Shown here: positions 26,301 through 38,200 of the stretch, piece after piece
How positions within the stretch are numbered: the first letter of the stretch is position 1
Layout of the letters: every line of letters begins with the position of its first letter
Assembly: GCA_024138015.1 (NCBI GenBank)
Contig: JAMXBB010000003.1
Coordinates: 14,736,148-14,800,147, forward strand
DNA: 64,000 bases
DNA from: Lumnitzera littorea
Lineage: Eukaryota > Streptophyta > Magnoliopsida > Myrtales > Combretaceae
Reading direction: 5' to 3'
Made by a program: the position numbers and the translations under genes
The notes under the pieces: generated by a model
What the model saw: only the letters and a program-made list of their open reading frames with translations
The model's database searches: none
What the model was told of the DNA's origin: nothing

Positions 26301-26799
26301 GGAGACTATCAAGACTAACCTTCATTGGAGTCATATTCGCTATACCATTTGAAGTTGGTTCAATTAGCACCAACAATATTATTGAATGAATTTTAAAAGG
26401 TAGATACAAGGCATATTGGAATCTATACCTTGTATACCTTAAAGTACAGATTATAGGGTGGGTATAAAGTACAAAGACATCATGCCAATACTTTAACCTA
26501 TAATAACAAGTTTCTAAAAATCAATATCTAAAATCTACGTTGTAGCTCTCGACATCCACCAAAAATCTACTTAGTTGAGTAAAGTATGCATATATACCCT
26601 ATACAAAAGGGTCATTTGCTTACTTTTACTAAATAAACCACCTTTAAAAACAACTTAAAAATCATTTAGAAATTTTATACCTTAAAATGGGGAGGAAACA
26701 ATGCTACAAGATTGTAAATTAAGACTCTAAACTTAAGCCTAGGCAAAACAATGAGGAAAAAAAAAAAAGCATAAATGAAGGAAAACTAGGTTTCATATA

Positions 26800-27872
26800 A
26801 GGTTAATATCATATTTGGTATTTAAACTTTACTGAAATATATAGTTTACTACTTAAAGTTTAAAAAAATTAATTCAATACCTAATTAAAGTTTTTGTGAT
26901 CATTGATACTACCTGACTAAATTTTGTTAGCTTCCATTTGTTAATGTGGCATGAGTTAATACGTGGCAATGGGTGAAATTGATATGTTACATCTTTTTTT
27001 CTATATTAATTTACATTTGATAACATGGTACTAATTGATACGTGGTAATAGGTCTAATTGCTACGTATTGGCCATATGTCACCTTTTTTCTTATTATTAC
27101 TAATGTGGCATTGATTGACATATGGCAACATATCCAATTACTACATGTTGCCATGTTGCCATGTGGCACAACATGTGTAGTGAAATTAAAAGTTGAATTG
27201 GGCAATTTTTTTTTTAAATTGAAAGTTGAATCAAATAAAAAAAATTAAGTCAAAGTTGACTTTTTTTCTAGCGAAAAATTGCAATTTACACTTTAAAACT
27301 CCTTTTCCTTTTTCACAAGTCTTATAGATGGAATGTTTCATGAAAAAAACCTTGTATATATATAGGTTATCTTAAGTCATTAGATGAAGAATAGAGCTCA
27401 TGAGGTTGCTGTAGTATATGCTATGTTTGGATCTTTATTGTGTTTGGTTGGAATAAAAAAAATATTTTTTCCCTTAAAAAAATTGTGCCGCATGGTATCA
27501 TGTGGCGATATGTAGCAATTAGATCTATTGTCACGTGTCAACCTATGTCATGTCAGCGAATGCAAAATAATAAGAAAAAAGGTGCTACGTAGGAGATACG
27601 TGGTAGTTGGAGCTACTATCACGTATTAACTAGTATCATGTTATCAAATGTAAATTAATATGAAAAGACAAAAAAAAAAGATGCAATGTATTAGTTTACC
27701 CATTATTGCTTGTCATTCATGCCACATCAGCAAACGAAAACTAATGAAATTTAGTTAGGTAGTATAAATAACCACGAAAAACTTTAATTATGAATTAAAT
27801 TAATCTTTTCAAACTTTGGAAAGCAAACTGTATATTTCAATAAAGTTCAAGTACCAAATACGATATTAACCC
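26800..27872. mobile_element. Non-autonomous Mutator-like element with about 390-bp terminal inverted repeats
   Basis: The left end AGGTTAATATCATATTTGG is mirrored by the right end ending CGATATTAACCC. Inverted similarity continues inward to about 27180 on the left and back to about 27484 on the right, leaving a unique centre of about 300 bp. Flanks TTTCATATA (26791-26799) and TTTAATATA (27873-27881) match at 8 of 9 bases, the TSD length typical of Mutator-like elements. No transposase is present. Small open frames on both strands near 27011-27248 are by-products of the inverted repeat. Confidence 0.88.
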
Positions 27873-27881
27873 TTTAATATA

Positions 27882-30800
27882 TCATGGGTGAATCACCCCA
27901 CCAATGTGATCAACCACATCATATAAGTGGTTAAATACTGTGCTCCTTAGTCGACCATTATTACTAAGTGAATTAAATAATTTTAAAAGAAATATATGCA
28001 TCGATATTGTTTTTAAGAAAAAGGAATGAATTTTTTATCGATATAACATTTGTGTGCGTAAAAGTTATGTAAAAACAAAGTTTTGAGATAAGTACCTTAT
28101 TATTTTTTATTTTTTGATTATTTATTATCTACTTTCCTCAATTTCCTTCTTCTTTTTTTTTTTTTTCCTTTTGGGTATTGATATTTGTCTCACTCTTTTT
28201 TTTTTCCTTTTCAATTTAAGTTGTTGAAGAGTCAAAAAAAAAAAAGAAAAAAGTTAAAAGGTTTAGGCACCGAGACATAAAGAATTGAAGGAAGAAAACT
28301 TCATGTATTTTCACTTTCGTTATCTTATTTTTATAGTGGTCGTTACAACATAATTGCTTCTTTATGTCACTTTCAAAATTGAAGCACCAAAAGAATAACA
28401 ATAATAATAAATTTAAATACCAAGATAAGAAAATAAAGAAACAAAAGTTAGACACTCATCGTCATTATCTCCGAAACCAAGTTACTAAAGGAAAGTTCAA
28501 CGATGTCGGTTTTACTAGGAAAAGGAAAAACGTAAGAGGGTTCCATGGTTAGCTTCCGCATACGTACGGCAGCACGGCTGACATTAGTAACGATTTTATA
28601 ATGACACCATCCTAAACTGTGGACAACCCAACCTCTAAGATGTTTCGCAATCCAATTGCATCTATTACATTAACATCGCTAAATTATCAATAGTTTGAAC
28701 TTTGATTATCATTCCAATTGCTTGTTTGACTTTACTTATAGTGTCAAAAGGAACTACAATTTCCTTTTCTTTTTCTCTTTTTATGTTTTACCATTTGTCA
28801 ACAAAAAGAGTTGCCATAAAAAGATGGATAGAAAGTGAAAACTGGTGTTATTAATCAAAGAGATTGATTAGTATAAATACATTACGTTTATGGATAAATA
28901 ATAAGTAAATATATAGATGCTGAGGTTTTCGACTATAATAGTTATGTGTGTCTCGTGTAAATTATGTGCTACATGTAACTTTTGAGAAATAACGTGAGAA
29001 TGGTACTTTTTGAGATGATTTAAAGAGAATAAGAGGGAGGAGCTATGGACAATCTTGCAGTCTCAAATGTACAAATAGTGGATAAGAAAGCCTAAAGGAA
29101 CCTCAAGCATTAACTTTGTAGTTTGAGCTAGTGAGATCAGTATATTGCTTGAATTGATTCTTTGATTTTTAAGAATATAGTTTTCACAGTATAATGTTAT
29201 TTTTAGTAGATGATTGAGTATTTATAAACTCTTAAGTATGATGGCATTCATCAAATAATCTTAGTAATCGACAAATGAAATGAAGCATACTTATTTCATG
29301 GTTATTTTGAATAAGCTTATTAATGAGCCTATAATTGGCAATTTTTTTTTTACAAGTGTATAAACTTGCTTGAAAAAGATTAGAGGTGAACAAATTGATC
29401 TAATGATTCTTGTTCTAAGCTCTCTAAACTAATTTTATGGCGTTTATCTCAAATATAGATAGACTCATTATATTTACCGTAAAGTTCAACAAGCCAAATC
29501 TAAGTAAATAATAGGCTTAACCTAATAATTAACATATTTTGATATATAATGCGATATAGTATTCATAAGATTTGAATTCGTATATATTTTATAAAAACTG
29601 TTATATGTCAAAATATTACTAGTATTTATATATTGGTGTTGAATTCATGTGGTGCTTTAAAATCTTTGAAGCGTCTATTGGAATTAATAGGGGTGGTCGA
29701 GCTGAATTTTGAAATGATGTATATTCATCTACCTTCGAGAACTCCTACTTTAATTTCTTTAGGATACGTTTCAACAACGTAAAGTTTTTGACTGTCTGCT
29801 TGCTGCATTTTAACATTCAACTCAGCTCTCTTTTTTTCCAAGTGTCTTTTGGCTCCCCAGTATTAAATCATTAATTAGATTCGGATTAGATATCATGTTG
29901 ACGATGTCTTTGGGAAAATTCGAACTGCTCTTTGTATGTATAGTTCCGCTGACAATAGGATGCTAGTAGTTGGTTAAAGTATTAGGAAGAAATACAAACA
30001 ACCCAAAACTTAATTTTGATGCGAATATATTCATAAATTTTTTAAGTGTACCTTAGTATTCCTGTTTTAATAAATTGGTAAATAACTTATGAAAATGATA
30101 AATAATTTTCTTAAACTTTAATCACAGTGTAAAAAATCTTTACTCATCATAATGGAATGTAATATCTCTTAAACTTTAATCTCAGTGCAATTTTTTTTAT
30201 TTGAAAAAACAAACGTCCTTTATATTTTTAATTTATCAAAACTTAACTAATTTTAGAGTTATACTTTAAATGTTTAAGAGTATATTACATCGAGATCAAA
30301 ATTTCAAAGATCATTAGTAGTTTCTTCTTTTACCCCCTCTTCTTTCGTGGCACGCTAGTAACTAAATGATCCTTTTATACATATCACGTTGCAAATGACT
30401 GCATGACCCTCGCTATTGGTTAAAAATTATTGGAGACGAGATCGCTAGTTTTTTATTTTTTATTTTTTTTTTAATTTGTAATTTATCTTCTATAGCAAAA
30501 TAATAACTATCACATTATCTCACACACACACACACATAAATATATATATGAAAGATACTTATACCAGAAGCAAATCAAACTTGTATAATTTTTAACAGCT
30601 GTCTCAAAATTGTAGATTAAAACAATCAACGAACCAATAGTAGTTTTATAGTGCAACAGATACATGAGAGCTAAAAAAGTGCGGCTGCAAAATGGGCTCA
30701 AATAATATGTTAAGTAAGAGTACATGGTATGAAGGGTTGAACACCATTGTATCAGAAACTAGCTAAACACACAGATTTATTGAATTCAATTAAATCTTGA

Positions 30801-31899
30801 ATTGAATTAAATCCAGTACTCAAATAAATCAAAACTTGATGAAATTAATTTCGATTTAAATGGAAATAAGAAGCATGATTTAAAATATTACATGTTTACA
30901 TAAATCCATGAACTTAGGATAAACACAAATGTAAAATACAAATGAGTGAATTATATTTTTAGATTAATGGTTTAATCAAATACCATCAACCCCGTTATCA
31001 TTATCGCATAATTCTAAAGTGCTTTGTGATATTGTTTTGGCTTTTCATTTTTTACTTCTTAAAATTCAGGGTATTGAATATTGAGGGATATGTTTAATTT
31101 TTGAATTTATTACTTTGGATATTGCTCTTTTTCTAACCACAATAAAAACACTTATATTAGTAGAAACATAAGGTTACACATCAAATTGTCTGTAACCACA
31201 GTCCACAAACAATAAACTAATTAAATGGGAGGGGGTTAATTAGCCCAAAAATAACGGCTTATTCCATTCTTAGTTTGGATTGCTATCCATGCTCTTGATA
31301 AATAAAAGAAAAGGAACAAGATCTAAGGACTTCAATAGTAAAATATCATGTATTACATCCGCTGATTTTCAAGATGCTGCTGCAGGGAGCTGAAAATAGC
31401 TTTGAGACATGCGCAGTTTTCAATCTTTCCCTAATAGCACAAGTTTCATTCACTTTAGCATCACAAGTGTTAACAACCTTTGCATGAAATAATATCATGT
31501 GCTTTTTATATATTTATTTAGTAAATACTGATACAATTTTCAATTATTTTAAGAAAAAAAGAAAAGTAAAAGTAAAAGTAATATTATGTTTCCATCTAGA
31601 TTATCTAGGTCGAGATCTAACCATTTGATCAATCAAGTTTAAACAGACCTTTACTAATACAGGTTCTTGATATCAAAAGGGTCTGCCTTATATCAAGGAT
31701 TAATGATTGGATCCGCTAAACCGGACTATACTGAAATTAAATGCTATTAGTGGGTTTTGCATAGATGTAGAAATCATTCAGCTTTACCAAAAAAACGTCG
31801 GAGACAACTTCGCCGTCGGAAAACGGGTGATGATGTAAACGTGCGGTGACGTTTGGTCTAACAACATTCATCCTTTCCCCGAAAGATTACTTTTTATTT
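27882..31899. other. AT-rich spacer upstream of the BSK gene
   Basis: Holds poly-T/poly-A runs (28150-28250) and a (CA)n tract at about 30521-30536 next to a TA run. No gene or clear element was recognised in 4 kb. Confidence 0.5.
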
Positions 31900-32222
31900 T
31901 ATGGGACCAAACAGGGAAACACACACACACACACAGAATAAATAGAGTAAACAGTTCCAAATAATTCTCAATTCTAAATTCATGGTCTCTTCTCTCTCTC
32001 TCTCTTTCTCTCTTGTGCGAGAGCTTACCCACTGAAACAAGTAACAACTCACAACGCACGACTCAAAAGCTTAGCTAAGCTCAGCTAAGCTAGCTTTGAA
32101 CTTTGACCTCCTCAACTTCAACTCAGTCCTCCACCTTAATTTATAGATTACGCACTATTTTCATCTGATCATCGTTTTGATTTGATTTGATTTGATTTGA
32201 CAAACATCCGAATCGCGCTGCA
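31900..32222 (+). promoter_or_regulatory. 5' flank / probable 5' UTR of the BSK gene with three microsatellites
   Basis: The 320 bases before the BSK start contain a (CA)n tract at about 31918-31935, a CT tract at about 31986-32013 and a TTGAT pentanucleotide run at about 32176-32201. CT/GA-rich and CA-rich tracts are common in plant core promoters and 5' UTRs. I see no convincing TATA box at a suitable distance, and the transcription start cannot be fixed from sequence alone. An in-frame alternative start upstream of 32223 is not needed, because MGARCS is the conserved N-terminus of the family. Confidence 0.45.
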
Positions 32223-35200
32223 ATGGGAGCTCGTTGCTCCAAATTCTCTCTCTGCTGGTTCAACTCTCCTCTCCAACCCTCCGTTCTCGAATCATCCGAT
32301 CTCGGTACTTTCTTCCCCTCCCTTTTCCTTCTTTTGATTCTCTCCCGAGAAATTGAATCGCTGTTGTTTCATTTGTTATTATCAACTTCCTAACGGCATT
32401 TTCGTCATCTCTTGTGAAGAGAACGGGGACAAAAACAACCGCAATTCATGGCCGAGCTTCCGCGAGTTCCGTTTCGAGCAATTGAAATCTGCTACCGGTG
32501 GTTTCTTCACCGATAACATAGTGTCGGAACACGGCGTCAAAGCTCCTAATGTCGTCTTCAAAGGTCAGCTCGATGACGGCCGTGTCATCGCCGTTAAGCG
32601 CTTTAACCGGCTCGCCTGGCCCGATGCTCGCCAATTCCTCGTCCGTTACTCTCTCTCTCTCTCTCCCAGTTCATTTGTTAGTTTGTTTGTGATTGGATTA
32701 GTTAGAGAAAGTTTATTGTTTGATTGATTTGTGTAGGATGAAGCGAAAGCAGTTGGTAGTTTGAGGAGTGAGAGACTGGCTAATCTGATTGGATGTTGTT
32801 GTGAAGGAGATGAGAGGTTGTTGGTGGCTGAATTCATGCCAAACGAGACACTTGCCAAGCATCTTTTCCACTGTCAGTCATTTCCATCTATTTTCTATGC
32901 CTGTTTGCTATCCATAATCAAACCGAATATTCTACGCCTGTATGAAATCTGAAGCGCTTGAAATTGATTCATATTATTCAATTGTTACATTTGATTCAGA
33001 AGAATGAATAAGTTTAGGGCGTTATAGAAAGCTGCACGATTTGATGTTGCAAATAGATTTTGTCGTGGTGTATTTACGGTTTCATTTTCATGTGCCTGTG
33101 ATTTTCTTTATTTAGGGGATAACCATCCGATGAAATGGAGTATGAGACTCAGGGTTGCTTACTATCTTTCTCAAGCACTCGACTACTGTAGCAGTAAAGG
33201 CAGATCTTTATACCACGATCTCAATGCTTATCGGGTTTTGTTTGATCAGGTGGAGGCTGTTACAAGTCTATGCGTCCTTTTGTTTTTTATGTTAAGATTG
33301 CCATATGCCTTATATCTTCCGAAATTATTGGGCAGGATGGGAATCCACGACTATCTTCCTTTGGGCTTATGAAGAATAGTAGGGATGGCAAGAGTTATAG
33401 CACGAATTTAGCCTTCACCCCTCCAGAATACCTGAGAACAGGTTTGTGCAAATTTCTTATATGAGTTAAATTAATTTATCTATCATTTCCATGGCGTGTC
33501 TTGGACATTAGAGAGTATGAGTTGATTGTACCTTGTACAGTGCATGGCTCAAAATTGTGCTCCATTTTTCTCCTGCTTATGGTTCATTCGAGTGATTTGC
33601 CTTTTATCCATAGTTATATATCCTTTTTCGTGTCACATTTAGTTAATTAGAGATTCAACATCAGTGTAGTGCAAGGCACTGCATTGGGTATTGTAGCTTA
33701 TTTCTTCATTTCCTGTTATTTTCATGCTTTGTGGCTTCTTGCATGTAGCTTATGGTTAATTAATTAACTCTCTCCATTTTGTCTAGTGGAATAGGATCTA
33801 ACATTTCATCTTGTCCAGTGAAGATAGCTTGATTTGGTAGAATGACACAAGAAACTGATTTTTGCTTAGCAAATTTTGGAACTTATGCACAATGTAATTT
33901 ATAGGCACAAGAGTCGATAAGCTTTCTTTTGAGTTGGTTAACGTGAAATGAGAGAGTTGGTGTTATTTTCTTGTGTTGCTTTATGTTAAACTAACTCCCA
34001 TTTATTTTAAATTGCAGGCAGAGTGACACCAGAAAGTGTTGTTTACAGTTTCGGAACAATGTTGCTTGATCTTCTAAGTGGCAAACACATTCCTCCCAGC
34101 CATGTATGTCTGTGTTAACCTATTATGTTGTGACAGAAAATTCATATACTCAACTTCTGTGTCTTGGTGTTGAAAGTGGAATATCTTTGTCACTATGTGA
34201 TTGCTGAAGAGATCTGATGCATAGCTGTCCCTTCTCTCTCTCTCTCTCTCTCTCTCTCTTTGGTGGAACTCATAGTTAAGTAAGACAAAGGGACAATTAG
34301 CCACATAAGGAACTGTAAGCTTACATGTGAATGCACGTATGAGAGAAGTCATATTAGTTTCATACCTATCTTAGGAGAAAACTCTCAGTTAATGGTACAT
34401 GATTGTTCTACGTCGATATAGCAATTTTACAGAACTCAGATCAAACAGGAAGCATCACTGACTAACCACTTCTTTAAATCCAGAACTTGCTGCATGACAA
34501 TTCATATTTTTCAGCACAGGGCACAGATTCCACACTTTCACTACTAGTTGTTTGCATGTCATGGCTGTGATGTTTAGATTTCATTTAAATTTTATGCTAA
34601 TCATTGTGGAGACATTTCCATCCAATTCTGTGTTAGCATAGTATGATATAAAAAGATTATTAGGCATGACAATTCATATTTTTCAGCGCAGTTGTTTGCA
34701 TATCTTAGCTGTGATGTTTAGATTTCATTTAAATTTATGCTAATTAATGTGTAGACATTTCTATCCACATTCTATGCCTAAGCATAGCATGCTATGAGTA
34801 GATTAATTAGGCATGAGTAGCCATTCTGTCTCATGTTTACATTAGGTTGCCTCAAACTCTGAACAAATTCTTCTTGGTAGCTTCTCAAATACTTTATACA
34901 TGTTTTGGAGTGTTCAGGCTATTACTGCTCATGAAGTAACATAAAAAAAGTACCAGTCTGTTGTGGGTCTCCTTTAAATCTTCTTGGTGCCTTTACATAG
35001 CTGCAGCTTTTTAATTTCTTGCATCAGCTAAATTTCTCAACTGCTTTCTTATGTTTCCATGCTTTTCTGAAAATCATTTTGCCCGAAGTTTCTTTTGGAA
35101 GATATGTAACAGAAGTAACATACATTTTTTGGATATAATCAATGGAATGATTGTCTTAATGTGTGTTTTGTATTGAACCATTAAAATAAAGGTTAGGAGC

Positions 35201-38200
35201 CCATCATGTTTCAGGCACTTGATCTTATCCGTGGCAAGAATTTTCAAATGCTGATGGATTCAGCCTTGGAAGGTCAGTTTTCAAATGACGATGGTACTGA
35301 GCTAGTGAGACTAGCTTCTCGTTGTTTACAGTATGAAGCTCGCGAGAGGCCAAATGTGAAGTCCCTTGTTACAGCTCTTATGTCACTTCAGAAAGAGACA
35401 GACGTATGCATCATTTTATCTCCATGCAATATTAACATGTCCAAATGCAGCTGAACATTTCTTTTATATCTCAGTCATTCTTTTTCCCTAACGCAAACAG
35501 ATTCTTACCCATTTCTAAGAAGGATAAATGTATTTTCTTGTTGCCAAAACCTCCATGTTTAAAATTTCATGAACTATTCGTTATCTTTAATGAAATTATA
35601 AGTTTGATATGTTGCTAGATTGCTAATAAGCCAACTTAGTGCAACCTGATAGGAATATTAGGAACATCTCTTATTTTGAGTATAACTAAATATTCATCTT
35701 GTTATTTTAATCTTTATGCATTTTTGGAGATTGCATTTATATTTAAGTAGGGAATCTATGTTATAAACAAGTGATTTCACAAGAAGATAAACAAATAGAG
35801 TCTTCTCGGATCAGTATAAATAAGATGAGTTACTGTACCAAAGGTATAGTTCTAAAGAGATCATAGGATTCACGAGCCTCTAGAGATTGAAAGGCTCTGT
35901 TTAATGATCCCTAAAGCAACAATCACCATCTGTTCTGACCTTAAAGGAAGGAACTTTGACAAATCTAAAGACATCCAAAACACTGATTTTGTAGATCCTT
36001 TGACTAGAGCCTTAGGACGGGTTCATAATGATTTGGCATTAGAATTGTTATCATGGGTGAATCTAGGGTTTGGGATAATAAACTTATGGCTTGAACAATA
36101 TTCCTTTGATAGGGTGGAGTAGGCGAAAAAAGATAATCCCTACCCACCAATATGGAAAATTAGACATCAAATAAGGGTGAAGAAGACTGTCATTGCTTGA
36201 TAGAGGGAGGAGAGAGCCACTAATAATGGTGCATGTTAACATATATATCGCAATTTGAGTTAGATGACTCGTGGCACGTGGTTTGTGGCTTCACTTGGAT
36301 GCAATAGAGAAAGAAGAGGAGAGGCAACCAAAGCAAAACTCAAGGTTGGAACAGTGAAAAAAAATTTGGTTACAATCCTTTAGATACTGTTGTCAATTTA
36401 TGTGCCACTCTACCAAGCCTAAATTAATGACAAGAGAGCCACCAGCTAATAACTTAGTCAATTTATGCAGCTAAGGTTCTTTTGGGGGTTCTCTCACACA
36501 CTAGGTGTATGATTTCATTTGTGAAATGGCTTGGCATGCCAGTCCATGGTGAATCCTTATACTCTGAAGTTTGAGCCAATCAAGCTTCAATGCCTAGCTA
36601 TTCCATGTTAAAATTTCCATTATATGACTAAGTCATAGACCTAAATTGCGTGGCTGAGCATATGTGAGAACTTCTAGGTTGAGTGGGTTAGCTTGGCTTT
36701 TTTCCACCTAGAGGTATATATGAGTCAAATCTACTCATAAGTTATTTGAGCTTAGGTCGGTATCTACTTGAGTTTAGGCTACTCAAGTAATATATCAAGT
36801 TGGGTTTGAGTTTCATAATGTTTATATCAACTAACTTGTACGCCTAATAAAGCTTGAGTGGAAGATAAATTTTACTTGAGCTTGAGTTGAATTGGATATT
36901 AGTATTATTTTAATTAAAAAGAAAATATATTCTTTGGAATAATTTCAGACTAAACAAGCTTAGTTGAATTCAAGCTTGAGCTTGAAATTCCAGTTTCATT
37001 TGAGCTCCAATCGAGTTTGAACTTTAAAATTTTGAGTCAAATTTGAGTTCAGCACCATATCATCTAAATTGGATTTTTTATAGCCCTACTTTGACCTACT
37101 AAGAAATTGGAAAGCTGGTGTTTTTACCCAGACTGGGAGGAGCTGGAGATACCATGGCAAAGAGTTAATGAGCTTTGGCCTACTGATCTATGTTAAACCA
37201 GAGTTGGATAAACTGAGTCAGATTGGGGAGGATGATGCTGGACAGTTCTTGGCCTTACTTGCATGTGCAGTGGGAGTGACACCTATGATTTTTTTTTCCC
37301 CTTTCACTTCAGAATTGTCTAAGATGATTCAGATTATTGTGGAGCTTTGGAACTCCTGAGCTCGTTAATTGCTATGAGACTGGAGTAGGCCTATGAGGAG
37401 AATTTTCTAGTCAATTAATGACAATCACTTGGGAGCTGAGAAGTTGTGGCACTTGAAAGAGGAGGGTGTATAGTAGAGGTCAGTGGAGCACAAGTTGTGG
37501 GTTCTTTTGTTGACTTTAAAAGCAATGATGGATTGTCAAGTTTAGGGATTGCATTATATTTAGGAACCCTTCACTTGGGGGCACCATCTTATGTGGCTTT
37601 TCTAGCTGGAGTTAGTTGATAACAAGGAGGTTGAAAGGAAGATGAGGTGATTAACTCCTGAAGTCTCAGTTCAGTATGAGCTTGGAGCCAAGCTCACAAT
37701 CCATGGAGGGAGTAATGTTATGAACATTAGGAATATCTTTTGATAAATGTTGATAATATCTTTTATCTTTTATTATTAGAAGACTAAATATATATCTTGT
37801 TTGATTTATCCTTATCTTTATTTAGAAAATGTTAAGGATGATAGTCCTTTATAAATAAGTGATTTCATAACAATGAGAAACAAGTGGAGTTGTCCTAAAG
37901 TTGCAATTTTAAAGCGATTGGAAAGTTCTTATTTTACAAGTCTTTAGAGATCGGAGGGCTCTTACTAATGAGCCCTAAGAGTATCATAGATACTAAACAT
38001 AAAGGAGGAAATTCTAACAAACCTAGAAGCATTCCAAAAACTCAGTTTGTAGCGAGTTGCCCATTGACAAGATCTTTAAGCTGGATTCACAAGATGACCC
38101 ACTCTTTGAACTGCTATTCGATTCGTTATATCAACCTGAGCACCTTTTCTCGAGTCATTTACATTCTTAACATAAATCTCTGTATCTTTTGTTCATTCAT

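Noticed and set aside
27011..27248. Overlapping frames on both strands (64 and 68 codons)
   Set aside because: They fall in the terminal inverted repeat of the Mutator-like element and are mirror by-products.
35904..36122. Frame containing DFVDPLTRAL, reminiscent of the Copia RNase H end ADPLTKAL
   Set aside because: The same position in the right-hand repeat copy (37968-38249) has an equivalent frame, so it lies in an LTR, not in pol.
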